Shown here: positions 39,922 to 51,400 of the stretch, piece after piece | Position numbering within the stretch: the stretch's first letter is position 1 | How the letters are laid out: each line of letters starts with the position of its first letter | NCBI RefSeq assembly: GCF_021155765.1 | Contig: NC_060106.1 | Location: 20,114,031 to 20,178,030 of the forward strand | Origin: Diprion similis | Taxonomy: Eukaryota > Arthropoda > Insecta > Hymenoptera > Diprionidae | Direction: 5' to 3' | Length of the DNA stretch: 64,000 bases | Notes under the pieces: model-generated | What the model was told of the DNA's origin: nothing | What the model saw: the letters and a program-made list of their open reading frames with translations, nothing else | Databases searched by the model: none | Position numbers and translations under genes: made by a program

Positions 39922-42890
39922 AATTGTTCAACTTTTCAAAGAACCTCCGACGTTTGCTGGGTAAGAACTGTCCAAGAGGTAGAACGTTAACTCAAGTGAA
40001 AATTACATATCGCATCTACTGTATGTAAACCATTAGTATGTCAATGTCAATTTGGTTTGACATTTCGCTTCTTTTTTTGTGAATTCGCCATGGTAACAAT
40101 AATATTTTGTTTTATCTCAGTGGACATGATCATTACGATCGTTACAAATGAATAGTTCTCTGCAGTATAGATTCCAATCTTAAAAATGTACTTAAAACAC
40201 AGGTCACTACTGCTGCGAATATTTTCTTTTAATTCCTCCATATGTATAACGTTACATGTATAGAATTCCATTCGCTAATTAAGGTTTCTTAATATTTACA
40301 TTAGATATACAGTTATAATAATACATACAGGAACAGTCAGCTATAATTAATTATAATAAATAATATTGATCCGTTTGCGTATTAGTCGATGAAACTGTAT
40401 ATAGTATATGCATATATACGTATGTGTATTTTCCATAAACTGATTTCAGTGTGCAGTACAAACATCTTGGCATGGTATCAACGTTTTCCTATGGCATTCT
40501 AAGACATATCTATCTAATCTATAAAATTTAATGACATTTTTCTCAATGAATTATAATGCAAAAAGGAAAAATCTTCCAAGCAAAGTGTTGTCAGAGTGAA
40601 ATAAAAGATTGAAAGTTATTGATCATTTAAGGTCCATAAACCGAAATGATTTTGAACATGACACACGTGTGTTGAGAGGAATATTTTGAATCCTTGTACA
40701 AAATTACCCGATAATTTATATGCATACATACAAAAAGATACACAGTTGCACTTTAAGGAGCGTGCAATAATCTATTCATAAATCTCTAAAATATATATAC
40801 ATATATAAATCATCAATTTGATTGATGAATATGCACATTGTGCGCATTAACTAAATTGTATTTCGTAATGTATTTATAATAAACAGGCATAATTAACATT
40901 CATAGTTAGTAGTTATTGTACATATTTGCGCAAGAGATCTTGCCTGACTTTTGTAAATCATAATACAGGTATTGGAAATACAAAGTGACAAAATATAAAA
41001 TTTATTAATCATGTTGACTAGATTTTATTATGCGAGATACTTTGCATTATTATACTTTCGAAAAATTGGTAATTAATCTTTAACTGATTCGAACACATTT
41101 TCAGAATCGTTTCGTGTTTAAGTACTCTGCAATAATTTGCTGAATATAATTTCATTGCTTAGCAAGTTTCAATATACATATACATACATACATATAGATG
41201 TATGTGTATACATATTAATATATATTTGTATCAATTTTATTTCAAGTTGGTCCTAAAGTGTAACCAATTATGTTTATTGTTCCTCGACCGATTTAAAACT
41301 ATATAGTAATATCTCACTGATAGTGTCTTAGAAAAGTTTAAGTACCTACTCTATATATTTGGCTGGCTTTTTTTTTTTTAAATGGCTCGAAAAACTGAAT
41401 AAAAACATGTCTCACAATTCCCAGCTATTTATTAAATCGAAAACAGCAAAATCTGAAAAATGTGCGGAACCTTTGCAACAAAAGTAACAGGTTCTTTAGC
41501 GACCTTGACTTCAAAACTGAGTAAGTTTTTGTGTATTTTTGCAAAGCGATACGCATACTGCACTTACATATGTTTCCAATAGTAACTCAGGACTCATGAA
41601 CAGCAAAAGATTAGCTTTGAACATATTTTCACTTGAATTTTACCCAAACAGACCAGTAACGAGTAATAACTAGGTACAATAAACCTGTGGGTTTATATCG
41701 TAAGTCAAGTTTAAATCAAAATCAGAATGTATAACAGCTAAAGTATTAATATGTACAAATTAGATGTTGTAAAATGGCAAACATCAACAATGCATAAAAG
41801 TTTACAGTAAACAATTATGGAAATATAGTTGATCCAAAGCCTATGAGAGTTTAACAGTCTATACAATGAATATGATATCACAAATATATTTTATACATAA
41901 GCATTTTAAATTATATCTTTTAAGCCTTGGCAAAATTACGAGATGAGCTTTCCATTTCTATACAATTCAATCAAATAATTTCATGTAATAACCATCGAAA
42001 TAATTTTGCCATGTATAACAATGAATTGTGTGGACGAGTGTATGCATAAAAAAAAAGAACACGAACCAGTAATGTCTTCAAAGTAATACTCTCCATCACT
42101 TTTCTTCACTCAGTAAATGGAAAAGTCCGCAAGAGAATTGCTATAATTCTTATTGCTTAGGAAAAGCATTTTATATTTGCCCAGATTAGCACGCTAAAAT
42201 TTGTCAGCAACGATCTTATTAAATTATACATTACCCACTTGAATTAAGCTTTGGTTTGACAGCAATTAAATTTAAAAAATAATATTTGAAACGCAGCTAA
42301 TTCTCAAGGTCGACATTTTTTTTTGTGTCTGAATTTTACTTAAATAAAGCAATTAAATATGAGCAAATGTATTTTTCTTCGCAAATACGAAATTTCTTTT
42401 TGTTGTAGAACTATGCTTGGCAAAGGAAATACCTAAGGATATTACAGTGAGCTGTCATTATTATTATTTCTATTCCGTTATATAGCTGCAACTACTTAAT
42501 ATGCAATATAAAAGCAGGATCGTAGAAGTGGTTACCACTACTTATGCATCAGATTGCATAAAATTTTAGTTTTTAATAAATGTCTTTACTTTGCCCAATT
42601 TTATATATGAAAATGTAACATGTAACAGAATGTCAGTCATTTCATGCCAATTAATAAGTAAACAAAGAAATGCCTATAGTGGAATGATGAATTGGATATG
42701 GAATTGGTCATTCTTGTTAGACCCAGGCTACTTGTAAGAAACTTTAAAACAAAGACGCGAGTTGTAATGCACCTTTTAAAAATAAGAGAGAAAGTAAAAG
42801 TACAAACGATAATGAAAATAAAAATAACTAAACTGTTCAGTGCTGACCCATGTGAGGAACATTTTAACAGCCTACATATTTATTGTCAGT
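39922..42890. other. Intergenic: AT-rich, with TA/CATA microsatellite
   Basis: No coding exon is recognised. The stretch is strongly AT-rich, with short ATAC/TATG runs around 40,410-40,430, 40,790-40,810 and 41,168-41,232. The part next to 42,890 should contain the SLC35F5 3' UTR. The 90-codon plus-strand frame at 42,692-42,964 overlaps the SLC35F5 last exon in antisense and is a shadow. Confidence 0.5.
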
Positions 42891-45800
42891 TTAGGCCTCG
42901 TGCTCACCATTGTTTATACAGATCAAAGACTCTGTTTGTTCTGCTTCCAAGTCTTGTATCCTAAAAATAATAAACCTATTAAAGCAATGCAATGTACGTT
43001 CTCATTTGTACAGTAAAGCAGTCCACTTTTGTCATAAGACAGGATGGTAGTAAAATAATTGATAATATACAATCTCACCTAACAGAGGATCTGCTCCTTC
43101 TGCATGTCCACGTGTAAAGTCTTTTGACACCTTCCAAGACTGGATCCCAATTATCATAGTATGACAGAAGTGACACAATAACAAATGCCAGCAACATGGG
43201 AATCGTGCCTAAATAAAACATACACGGGTATTCCACCTTCTTCACTAAAACGTCAGCTAGCATTGACATTGGCATTGTTAAACTGACAGCCAGCGTTGCA
43301 ATAAGAGATGACGTTAGGAAACAGCCCCTAGAAAGATATTCAGTTACCCAAAGTTTTTTTCATAGTGTGAAACAACAGCTGAAAATATTGAACGGTAGGA
43401 ATAGTTGGAGTACATCTCACCAGAGCCACAGAACTTCGCTTAAAACAGTACCGATAAGTCCGTTGATGATTAAAAAGGTCCACTGGTAAGTATTGGGCCA
43501 TTCAAAGTCCTCCCAATCTCCATAGTGGAGTATAAAAAATAAAGGCCACAGAAGTGTCAAATTGAAGAGTCCGACAAAGCCAAAGAACATTGGTATATCC
43601 ATTTTGTCTTCGTGGTCAACTTTTCGCCTTAAAAAAACTAGGTATGCTGCATAAAAAAATGCACTGACCAGTGCCAAAATTATACCTATTGGTATCCTGT
43701 TGGCTTCAATTGTTAAATCTGACAAGCTCACAAGTACCTGCGAAGAAGAAATGCATTGATTTGTATGTCTTTTGCAGCACTTTCTTCGGCGAATATATTC
43801 AGAAGAAAGATTTGACTACTAAAACACTTACCAGACCAAGTATGCTGATTAAAACCGCAACGAACTTCGATAATGTGAATTTATCACTACCGTTGCTGGG
43901 AAATACCGCAGCAAGGAATAATGTAAATAAACTGGATGTCGAGGATAATACTGTTACAATGCCTGCTTCAGTTCCGATCAACGAAATTTGATAGGTGTAA
44001 TTGGCCATAAACCACTGAAATTGCAGAATGTTCGTAAATATTCTAAGTCCTTAGATTAATCTTAATCTAAGTATTTTTAAATATTCGTACCAATAGGCAG
44101 AACATCAGAGCAATTTTAGCAACTTTCTGCACTGAAAACTTGTTGGCTTGCCGCTTGGCATGTTCTCCAGCTCTGACACTAGCTTGATAACTGAGCCTTG
44201 CCAAAAGTGCCTCTGTAGCATCACATTCGGACATATGTCGAACCTCTGCTAGTTTACTAAACCTGACGGAACGTATTGAAGAATCATCGCTTTCGGTACC
44301 CGATGAACGGTCACAATGTTCGGGGGTTTTGATTGGTACAAATGTTGGATCACTCTAAAATAATGTTAATTTGTTTTATGATTTATTGTACATATTAATT
44401 TTATTCGCACTGGCATAAATTGTTTGCAGTACGATTTGAAAATAAATAATTCTTGGACTACTAAAATAATGCTCATCTACTTGTATGAAACAAATTGCAG
44501 ATAAGATTGTTTCAAACAGGACAATCTCTGTGTGAATCGTTTCATTCTGACAATCAGTTAAGTATCTGCATTCATGTTTGAGAGATTTTCAGGTGTAGTT
44601 AAAGATTGATAAATTTGATAAATCAATTCAATCCCTCCATAGATAATTCTTAAACGGAATAATGAGTAGCTACACTACTGCCAGTTGTGAATGATTGAAA
44701 ATATAAGCTGGCATATCAGAATCTATTTTTTTTTAATATTTTCAAATGTTTCTGGGAATTCAAAGTGAAAGCAGTTTTCTGTAGGTATAAACAGCCGCAT
44801 TTATCACAGTTTCAGATCAAACGTTATGGTCGGTTTACAAGGTGGTGTAAAAACGAAAAACAGAAATATCAAGTATCCTAAGAACAATGTTAGTAATAAT
44901 TTAAGAATAATAATCAAACAGTATCTCACCAGACTTGTGTTTGCTTCCGCATAAAAATTGTCATCCTCCATGTTCGGATCTATGAACTAGAGAAAAAATG
45001 TGCTTTTTATGTGCTATGGGAAAAAACTGAGATAGATTACAAGGCTGAAGTTGGTAATGTTAACATAACAAAACATCCAATATATTAAGCCAATTTTAGA
45101 ATGACTTTTAAGGAGTTGGCTTTTTAAAATATAAGTCTGTTTCATTTATGATGGTTTCCTGAATTCTTATTAAACATAGATCGTTATATTAACGTTACCA
45201 ACTTCTTCCCGATGCTAGATTAGTGATAAAATCATACCATATAAGTTGCTGGTTTATTACACTGATCTCGCCAAGGAGGCCAAAAACAGAGACCAAGCAA
45301 ATACAACGTGAACATTGAAGTTTTGATGTATGTACTGAAAAATGGCTTTTTAAATGCAGCCTCCTGATAAATGTACTGAAAAATAGAGAGTATTATATTT
45401 ATGTACAAGTTTTCTGCACCTGAATTACTTCGAAATAATCATAATGCAAAATTTAAGCTTCAAAGTAACTTATAATTTTCAGCTTTTTATGTCCAAAGCA
45501 CGATACAATTTTTTTCGTTGACACTATATCAAATGATTTAAAAATCATACCGGGAATAAAGTTTAAGGAATTGCAAAGTAGTAACAAACGTTCACTGTAG
45601 AAGGTTTACCATTTCCACAGGCTTTACCTTTATAAATTTAAAGATGTAAGATTGTGTTATTTAAGAGCTAAAAATGTACTATATGTTTCCAACTTATTTA
45701 TGAATATAAACGGTAACTTCTATTTATGAATATGCAATGAACAACTGTTTCTTCTGAGGGACAGAAGAATAATTTCATGTATTTGTGGCAGTGTCATTAT

Positions 45801-46317
45801 AATTCATTCTGTCAATACCGAGGTGCTAAGGATTTGAAAAAAACTATTTCTATGTTTCGAGGTTTCTAAAAAACCTGACAATAAACACTGAAGTTTTAAA
45901 ATTTTTAAAGAACTAATTTTGTACTACAAGAGAACATTAACTCTGACCTTTCTTTAGCATTTGAGTCAATTGATAATCATGTTTACAAGATGGTTAATTT
46001 TTGTGAATCAGTATCTACTGCGGAAAAATATTATGCATCATTGGGCCGATCTGTTTACTAAAATACTGCCAAGGTATATAACTTATTCGGGCTCCAAATA
46101 ATTGTGTTTTCAAACGTATGTTACAGAAATAGTAATTAAATATCAATAATCATACTTTAGTGAGTTCGGAACTGGACACCCATATAATATCGACTAGGAG
46201 TAAAACCAATAGACCTAAAACGAGTCTTTGCGACTTGTTCATTATAGCTGCCAGCCTGTGAGGATCCTCTGCCATCCCTTGTTGCCTTTGCTGTCTTAGT
46301 TCCACCGAACAACTCAT
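42891..46317 (-). CDS. SLC35F5: Solute carrier family 35 member F5 (EamA/DMT transporter), with an apparent 1-bp deletion
   Basis: This is a multi-pass membrane protein of the drug/metabolite transporter superfamily; its substrate is not established. Eight exons: 46317-46156, 45375-45238, 44986-44930, 44354-44091, 44014-43832, 43737-43421, 43326-43079 and 42960-42891. Family marks are [19 protein letters not shown] (first loop and helix), [12 protein letters not shown], the helix [55 protein letters not shown] and NNWDPVL, all matching human SLC35F5 in order. The C-terminal EQTESLICI corresponds to the human EQCESLISM tail. Exon 6 ends in phase 2 after CTC TG, but exon 7 is open only if it enters at phase 0, so the exon sum is 1,439 bp, one short of a multiple of three. 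One extra T near 43,320 would restore the conserved WGCFLTS. Either this allele is frameshifted before the last two helices, or the assembly lost a base. The intact protein would be about 479 aa. Confidence 0.9.
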
Positions 46318-48326
46318 CTCACGATCCGAGTATAATGTTGTTAAATCTATTTACACATCGCCATGGCCGATCTGTTGAAAGAATTAGAAGAATACGAAAC
46401 TATCAATACCTATATAAGGTGGTAAAGAGCCATAAGTTTCACACAATATTGTCATCGCGTGGCAGTCATTTGAGCCTAGTTTCAACATGCTTAAAAGTAT
46501 ATTTGCACACCTGCATGCGAACGTTTTTTTTTTTCAATATGTGTTGTATGGTTTAATACACAAATATACCTAGTTCGTTGTCATGATTTGATAACAGGTG
46601 GGAGTTGCGCGAGATGACAAACCGAACGGGGTATAAAAGAGAAACAGAGTAAGAACTGAGGAGGGAAAAAAACCGGCGAAAACCAAGTTGAGGAATTTGG
46701 TAGGCGGACGTAAAGGTTTGTAAAAAGTAAACTCAACGTCGCAGGGGAAATAATTGTATTAAATATCTTATCGTGAAATTACTCACTGCGATAAACCGCG
46801 CTCGAGTTTATGTCATGATTGATGAGTTGTGTACGACAATTACGTTCACACTGCTTGACGCCACCAACTGGTCTACATTTCAGAACTTTCGTTATTTCAC
46901 CGATACGGTTTAACAACGCCGGGGCGTCTCTTTCCATAAATATTCTTCTGTTATCGGGGAATCTGTATTCACCATATGTACGTTTTCAAATTGTTCCTAT
47001 CGTTATAAGGATGTTTAACCGTAAACACGTTTGGTTACATTGCTCACCACAAATTAACCACACTAACAGATCAACTGCCATGTTGGATCTTCGGTGACGG
47101 TTTCGTCTACCTAGACTTGGCGCTCTCTTACGGATTTTTGGAAGAACCTGTCACAATGCGTGTTCAAATTTTCCCGCCATTTACTACGAACTTAGCAACC
47201 GTTGAACGGAATTCGAATTCCGAATTGTGATGGAACGTTTTTGTGGTGGAGTATCTTACGTTCAAATATTTGTCATTTTAAAAAGGAGTATCTGAAGGCT
47301 AGAAAGATTTTCATAATTAGAGATAAATGTTGTTAATATTTACCTCAATTCCCTGAAAATGGAGGACTGAGAAGATTCCTCATTACTGTCTTTTTCAACC
47401 ACTAGAGTTTCAAGGCAGTAAATGATGAAACGTAGAAATTATAGTATTCTGCGATCACTTCGTTATTTGCATACTGTAACAAATGTGTTTTTATTGCTTG
47501 AAGGACGTATGCTACTTTTGACGTCTGTCATATTACGGTGTCTGTAAATCTCACGCTACTACTTAGTTTTCCAACAATCATTTTTGCTTGTATATATAAA
47601 TATAATATTGACGTATGGTATTGCATTGACGGTTATCTCGCCCGATAGTCGAGTGTGTACGCAACGAGCACTGAATGCTAATGAACCTACTCATCTTGTC
47701 CTCTAATTTGACTAGCTACGGGATAAGAAACGCCCGGGCTGTATTAGCAGCATTTTACCAGCCATGAAATTGCTACTTGCAATTTTTTAGTGCACATACT
47801 TCATGCAAACCTGGGCGTAGTTTTATTAAGTACAATTCACTATTTATGAATGAGGATAGTTTGTTTCATTGTCAGTTATACCTTGCGATGTATATAATGC
47901 TATGAGATTTCTTTATTTAAACTTGATAAATTATTCGCTCCTTTTTTTAAATGGTCGATCGTGCATTAATTTAGCTTTGTCAGATTTGTCTATAAGTGTT
48001 CAAAACTGATGAAAATGTAAAAGTTTAATAATAAAGTGTGATATGGGAAATATATCGATTTTTCTTTTCATGATTTATATGTATATTGTAGTCGGGGTTA
48101 TGAAAACGTTGTTTGAAAAAAGAATGAAAGTATATTATTAATTATAGCATAAAATAATACAGGACGATCATTTTACCAAAAAATATTTTTCTAACAGCGT
48201 GTCTTATACACTGCTATACAAAAATTGAAAAGGTATAGCAATTGATGTTCGTTAAGTTGAAGGCAAATGTGTGGGAATAAGATGTAGTTATGTAAAACGA
48301 TGCACGTGGTTCTACTGAGCGCCCAC
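46318..48326. other. Divergent intergenic region between SLC35F5 and BBS4
   Basis: About 2 kb between the two start codons. It should contain the SLC35F5 promoter and 5' UTR; a more GC-rich patch around 46,600-47,230 is the likely site. The 92-codon plus-strand frame at 46,819-47,097 has no family resemblance and lies where 5' UTR is expected, so it is not called. Confidence 0.5.
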
Positions 48327-48339
48327 GTTGCTGGGTAAC
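48327..48339. promoter_or_regulatory. X-box (RFX factor site) upstream of BBS4
   Basis: GTTGCT-G-GGTAAC fits the X-box consensus RYYNYY-N(1-3)-RRNRAC at all specified positions. It lies 115 bp upstream of the BBS4 ATG at 48454. RFX/DAF-19 proteins are known to drive ciliary genes, including BBS genes, through X-boxes placed about 50-250 bp before the start codon. Position, fit and target gene all agree; binding itself is inferred. Confidence 0.75.
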
Positions 48340-48453
48340 AGAATGGAACAACATTCGATACTTGTCGTCGCATACTTACTAACAGCAATGCTTTCACGAC
48401 AGCAAGCGAGCGCATCGATATAGTGTAAGACTGAAAACAAGTATATTTGTATA

Positions 48454-51400
48454 ATGGCTAACAACGTGTTAAGTAACGGACGAATTCACCATTCGACGGT
48501 CCCACAAAGTTTGAGTATTGACAGAGGCAAGAAAGGTATATAATAATTAACAGTGTTTCGGAAAACTTGACGTTGTCAAGAATTTTTACTTAAGATTATT
48601 GCTAAGGTCGGTCATTTTTCATTGACACGATGTCATGACACTTTGTAAGAGAAATTTTTGGTGTGAAATTCTATATTCGGAGTTTAATTACAATCGCACG
48701 ATTATCAGCAGGGAGAAAATATCATGTGAATTATTGTCACAGTTCCAGATATCCCAGCAATTGAAAGTCGAAACTGGCTAATCCATAAACATTACACACG
48801 TCACGAGTACAAAATCTGCAAGATACTCCTCGAGGAAGAATTGATAAGGTCCAACGGACACAACGAATATGCTTCTTACTTGAAGGTGATACTGTTATTC
48901 AAGAAAGTATTGATTTTTGTCGAAATCTGGAATCCAAATAATTTCAGGGGCTCATACTGAGGAAGGAAGGCAAAGTACAAGACTCGATGGATTGCTTCCA
49001 AGCTTGTTATACGGTCAATACGAGAAACATCGAAAATGTGAAGCAAATAGCCAAGTCGTTGTGAGTAAATTATTATATGACTTGCAACAGTATCACCAGA
49101 ATGCTGATAGGAAAAATACACATAAGATGACTAATGATATATTCCATGACTGAGATACTTACGTACACGTTTTTTTCTTCAGTCTCGAGTAGCTAAAATT
49201 GCTATAAGCTTATAATAATGCTGGTATAATTCCTCACCGAAAAATGTCGAATAATTCATCTCGCAATTTTTTAATAACCACATGAAATTCCGCAGCTTAT
49301 TTTGACAAAGAAAAAAAATAAAAAAATTTCATACCACCGGTAAAAATAAACTTCGTTGTATATTTCGAGTAGATTTTTATTAGGAAGTCACAGACGAGCA
49401 CTCGAGGCGTACCTGGAGGCTGATAGAATGTGCGGGTCGCCGGACTGGGAGATTCTTTATAAGTTAGGTAAGAATAATCCGTACAAACCGTAAATATTCC
49501 GTAAAAATATCATGCAAAAATATGTCGGACCTTTCCGCAGGCGAGTGCTATACTAAATTGAATCAGCCGTCGGAGGGAAAGCGTTGCTTGAAACGAGCGA
49601 TCGGCTTGACCGCCGATGAAAGGCCTTACCTAAGCTTGGCCAAGATTTACGTTGCGGAAGGTCTCGTCGCGGAAGCTGTTCAAGTCTACACGTCCGCTCT
49701 CAGGTTGGTGAATTGGCACTAAAATTTAGGGTGCAGCTGCACGAGGTGAGCCAAACTTTGCCAAACTGCCGTTGGTCGATCGAGCTCTACTCGGCTACGC
49801 TCTACTCGGCTTGATAGCTTGATTGATAATATCGGATATTGGAAGTTCGATCAAATAATCCTGGAAATTTACGCCCAATTAGTTCTGCTCGGTTGTATAT
49901 AGCGCGCTGGTACCGTACGTTGTTGTGTCTACACTGCCTTAATTCCAGGACACGCCCACTGCACCTAAGCCAAGACTGTAATTCGAACCCAGCGTAATTG
50001 CATTCCTTATTGCATGTGTGCAGCGTCTGTCCAGAGAACATCGACGTCGCTGTTGAACTCGGTCTCTTGTATCTCAAGCTCGGAGACACTCAAAGGGCTT
50101 TTCAACAATTCGGACTTGCTCTCGCCCAGCAGCCAATCTGTCCGGAAGCGCTCTTGCCCATGGCTTCTGTGATGCAGGTGTGGAAACTGAGATGTTCCGT
50201 TGAATTTTCAATTCCCTGGAAGTAGATATCAGAAAATTGAAATCTGTACTACCCTTGATCAAACGGTAATTCAGTGGGTGTAGAGTCAAAAAGCAGAGTA
50301 TCCACGCGATGGAAATTCTGCGATTTCAAATTTTTATACACTCGGAAATCTAGTGCATGGAATTTAAAAATGTGGAAAGGCAAAAGTGTACCTCGTGAGT
50401 AAAAAAATATAACCGACAAAACGCTGGTAGAGAAATATGTAGAAATTTCGAAGATTCAATATAGTAGCTTTTTTATATCTTTACCTTACCACATTTAAGA
50501 TTGTACCAATTTATACATTTCCGCGTTTTTGGGAAATCGATATCGTGATTCTTGCGTTCTGTGGCCATTCTACTTCTCCACCATCGCCCAGAGTTCGGAA
50601 TAAGTTCCGTTTCGGCCAAAGTGTTTGCTAATACAATGGCGCGTCGAGCATATTACTCTGTCGCTGACGAAGAGGTTTATAAACTCCGCCAATTGAGAAG
50701 TAAACGAAAAGTAATGGAGACGGTTCTGCGAGGGGGTCGAGAAATCGATCCGCCTGAAGGACGTGATGTACATACTTGAGTGTGTGTTTGGTTGCAGGGT
50801 CACCAGGAGTACGACGTCGCAATGTCCAAGTACAGAATAGCGGCTCAAGAGCATCCAGAGTCGGTCGCCCTGTGGAACAACATCGGGATGTGTTTCTACG
50901 GGAAACGTAAATTTGTAGCAGTGAGTGAAATTCGATACTTATATTCGCCTTAGAACTTTGGAAGTCAGTAAGATAAGCACGATTTTCTTTCCATTGTACA
51001 ATGTTTGTATGTTTGACCCTCTTAAAATGGAAAATCCTAATGTAAGAAAAATGTTTGAAAATAGAAAATCTGTATAGGTATAATGTAATAGGATCAACAA
51101 GGAAAGGTCAAGTATCGCTGTTTGAGTGGAAAAAATATGTTTACATGGAGATATATTCTTATGTAGACTGGGACTCTTGCCACAGAAAATACTGCGGACG
51201 AATTTCAAGCATTACTTTCCTGCAAAAACAGAAGTCTTAGATGGATGTAAGATATTACGTGCTAGAAGGCATAGTGAGAGTTTTTGTTGGACAATAATCA
51301 TGTTGCAGCTATCAATAGATCATGGATAGATAAATGAGTTTTTGAACAGGAGGGGAGAGTAAAATATCCGTTGATCTCGTACCTCGGCTGTATACAATAT

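Noticed and set aside
46819-47097. 92-codon plus-strand frame between SLC35F5 and BBS4
   Set aside because: It is in the expected SLC35F5 promoter and 5' UTR region, in antisense, without similarity.
49382-49383. Alternative BBS4 exon 4 acceptor at the nearer AG
   Set aside because: Using it shifts the frame and gives an early stop; the AG at 49371-49372 restores the TPR sequence.
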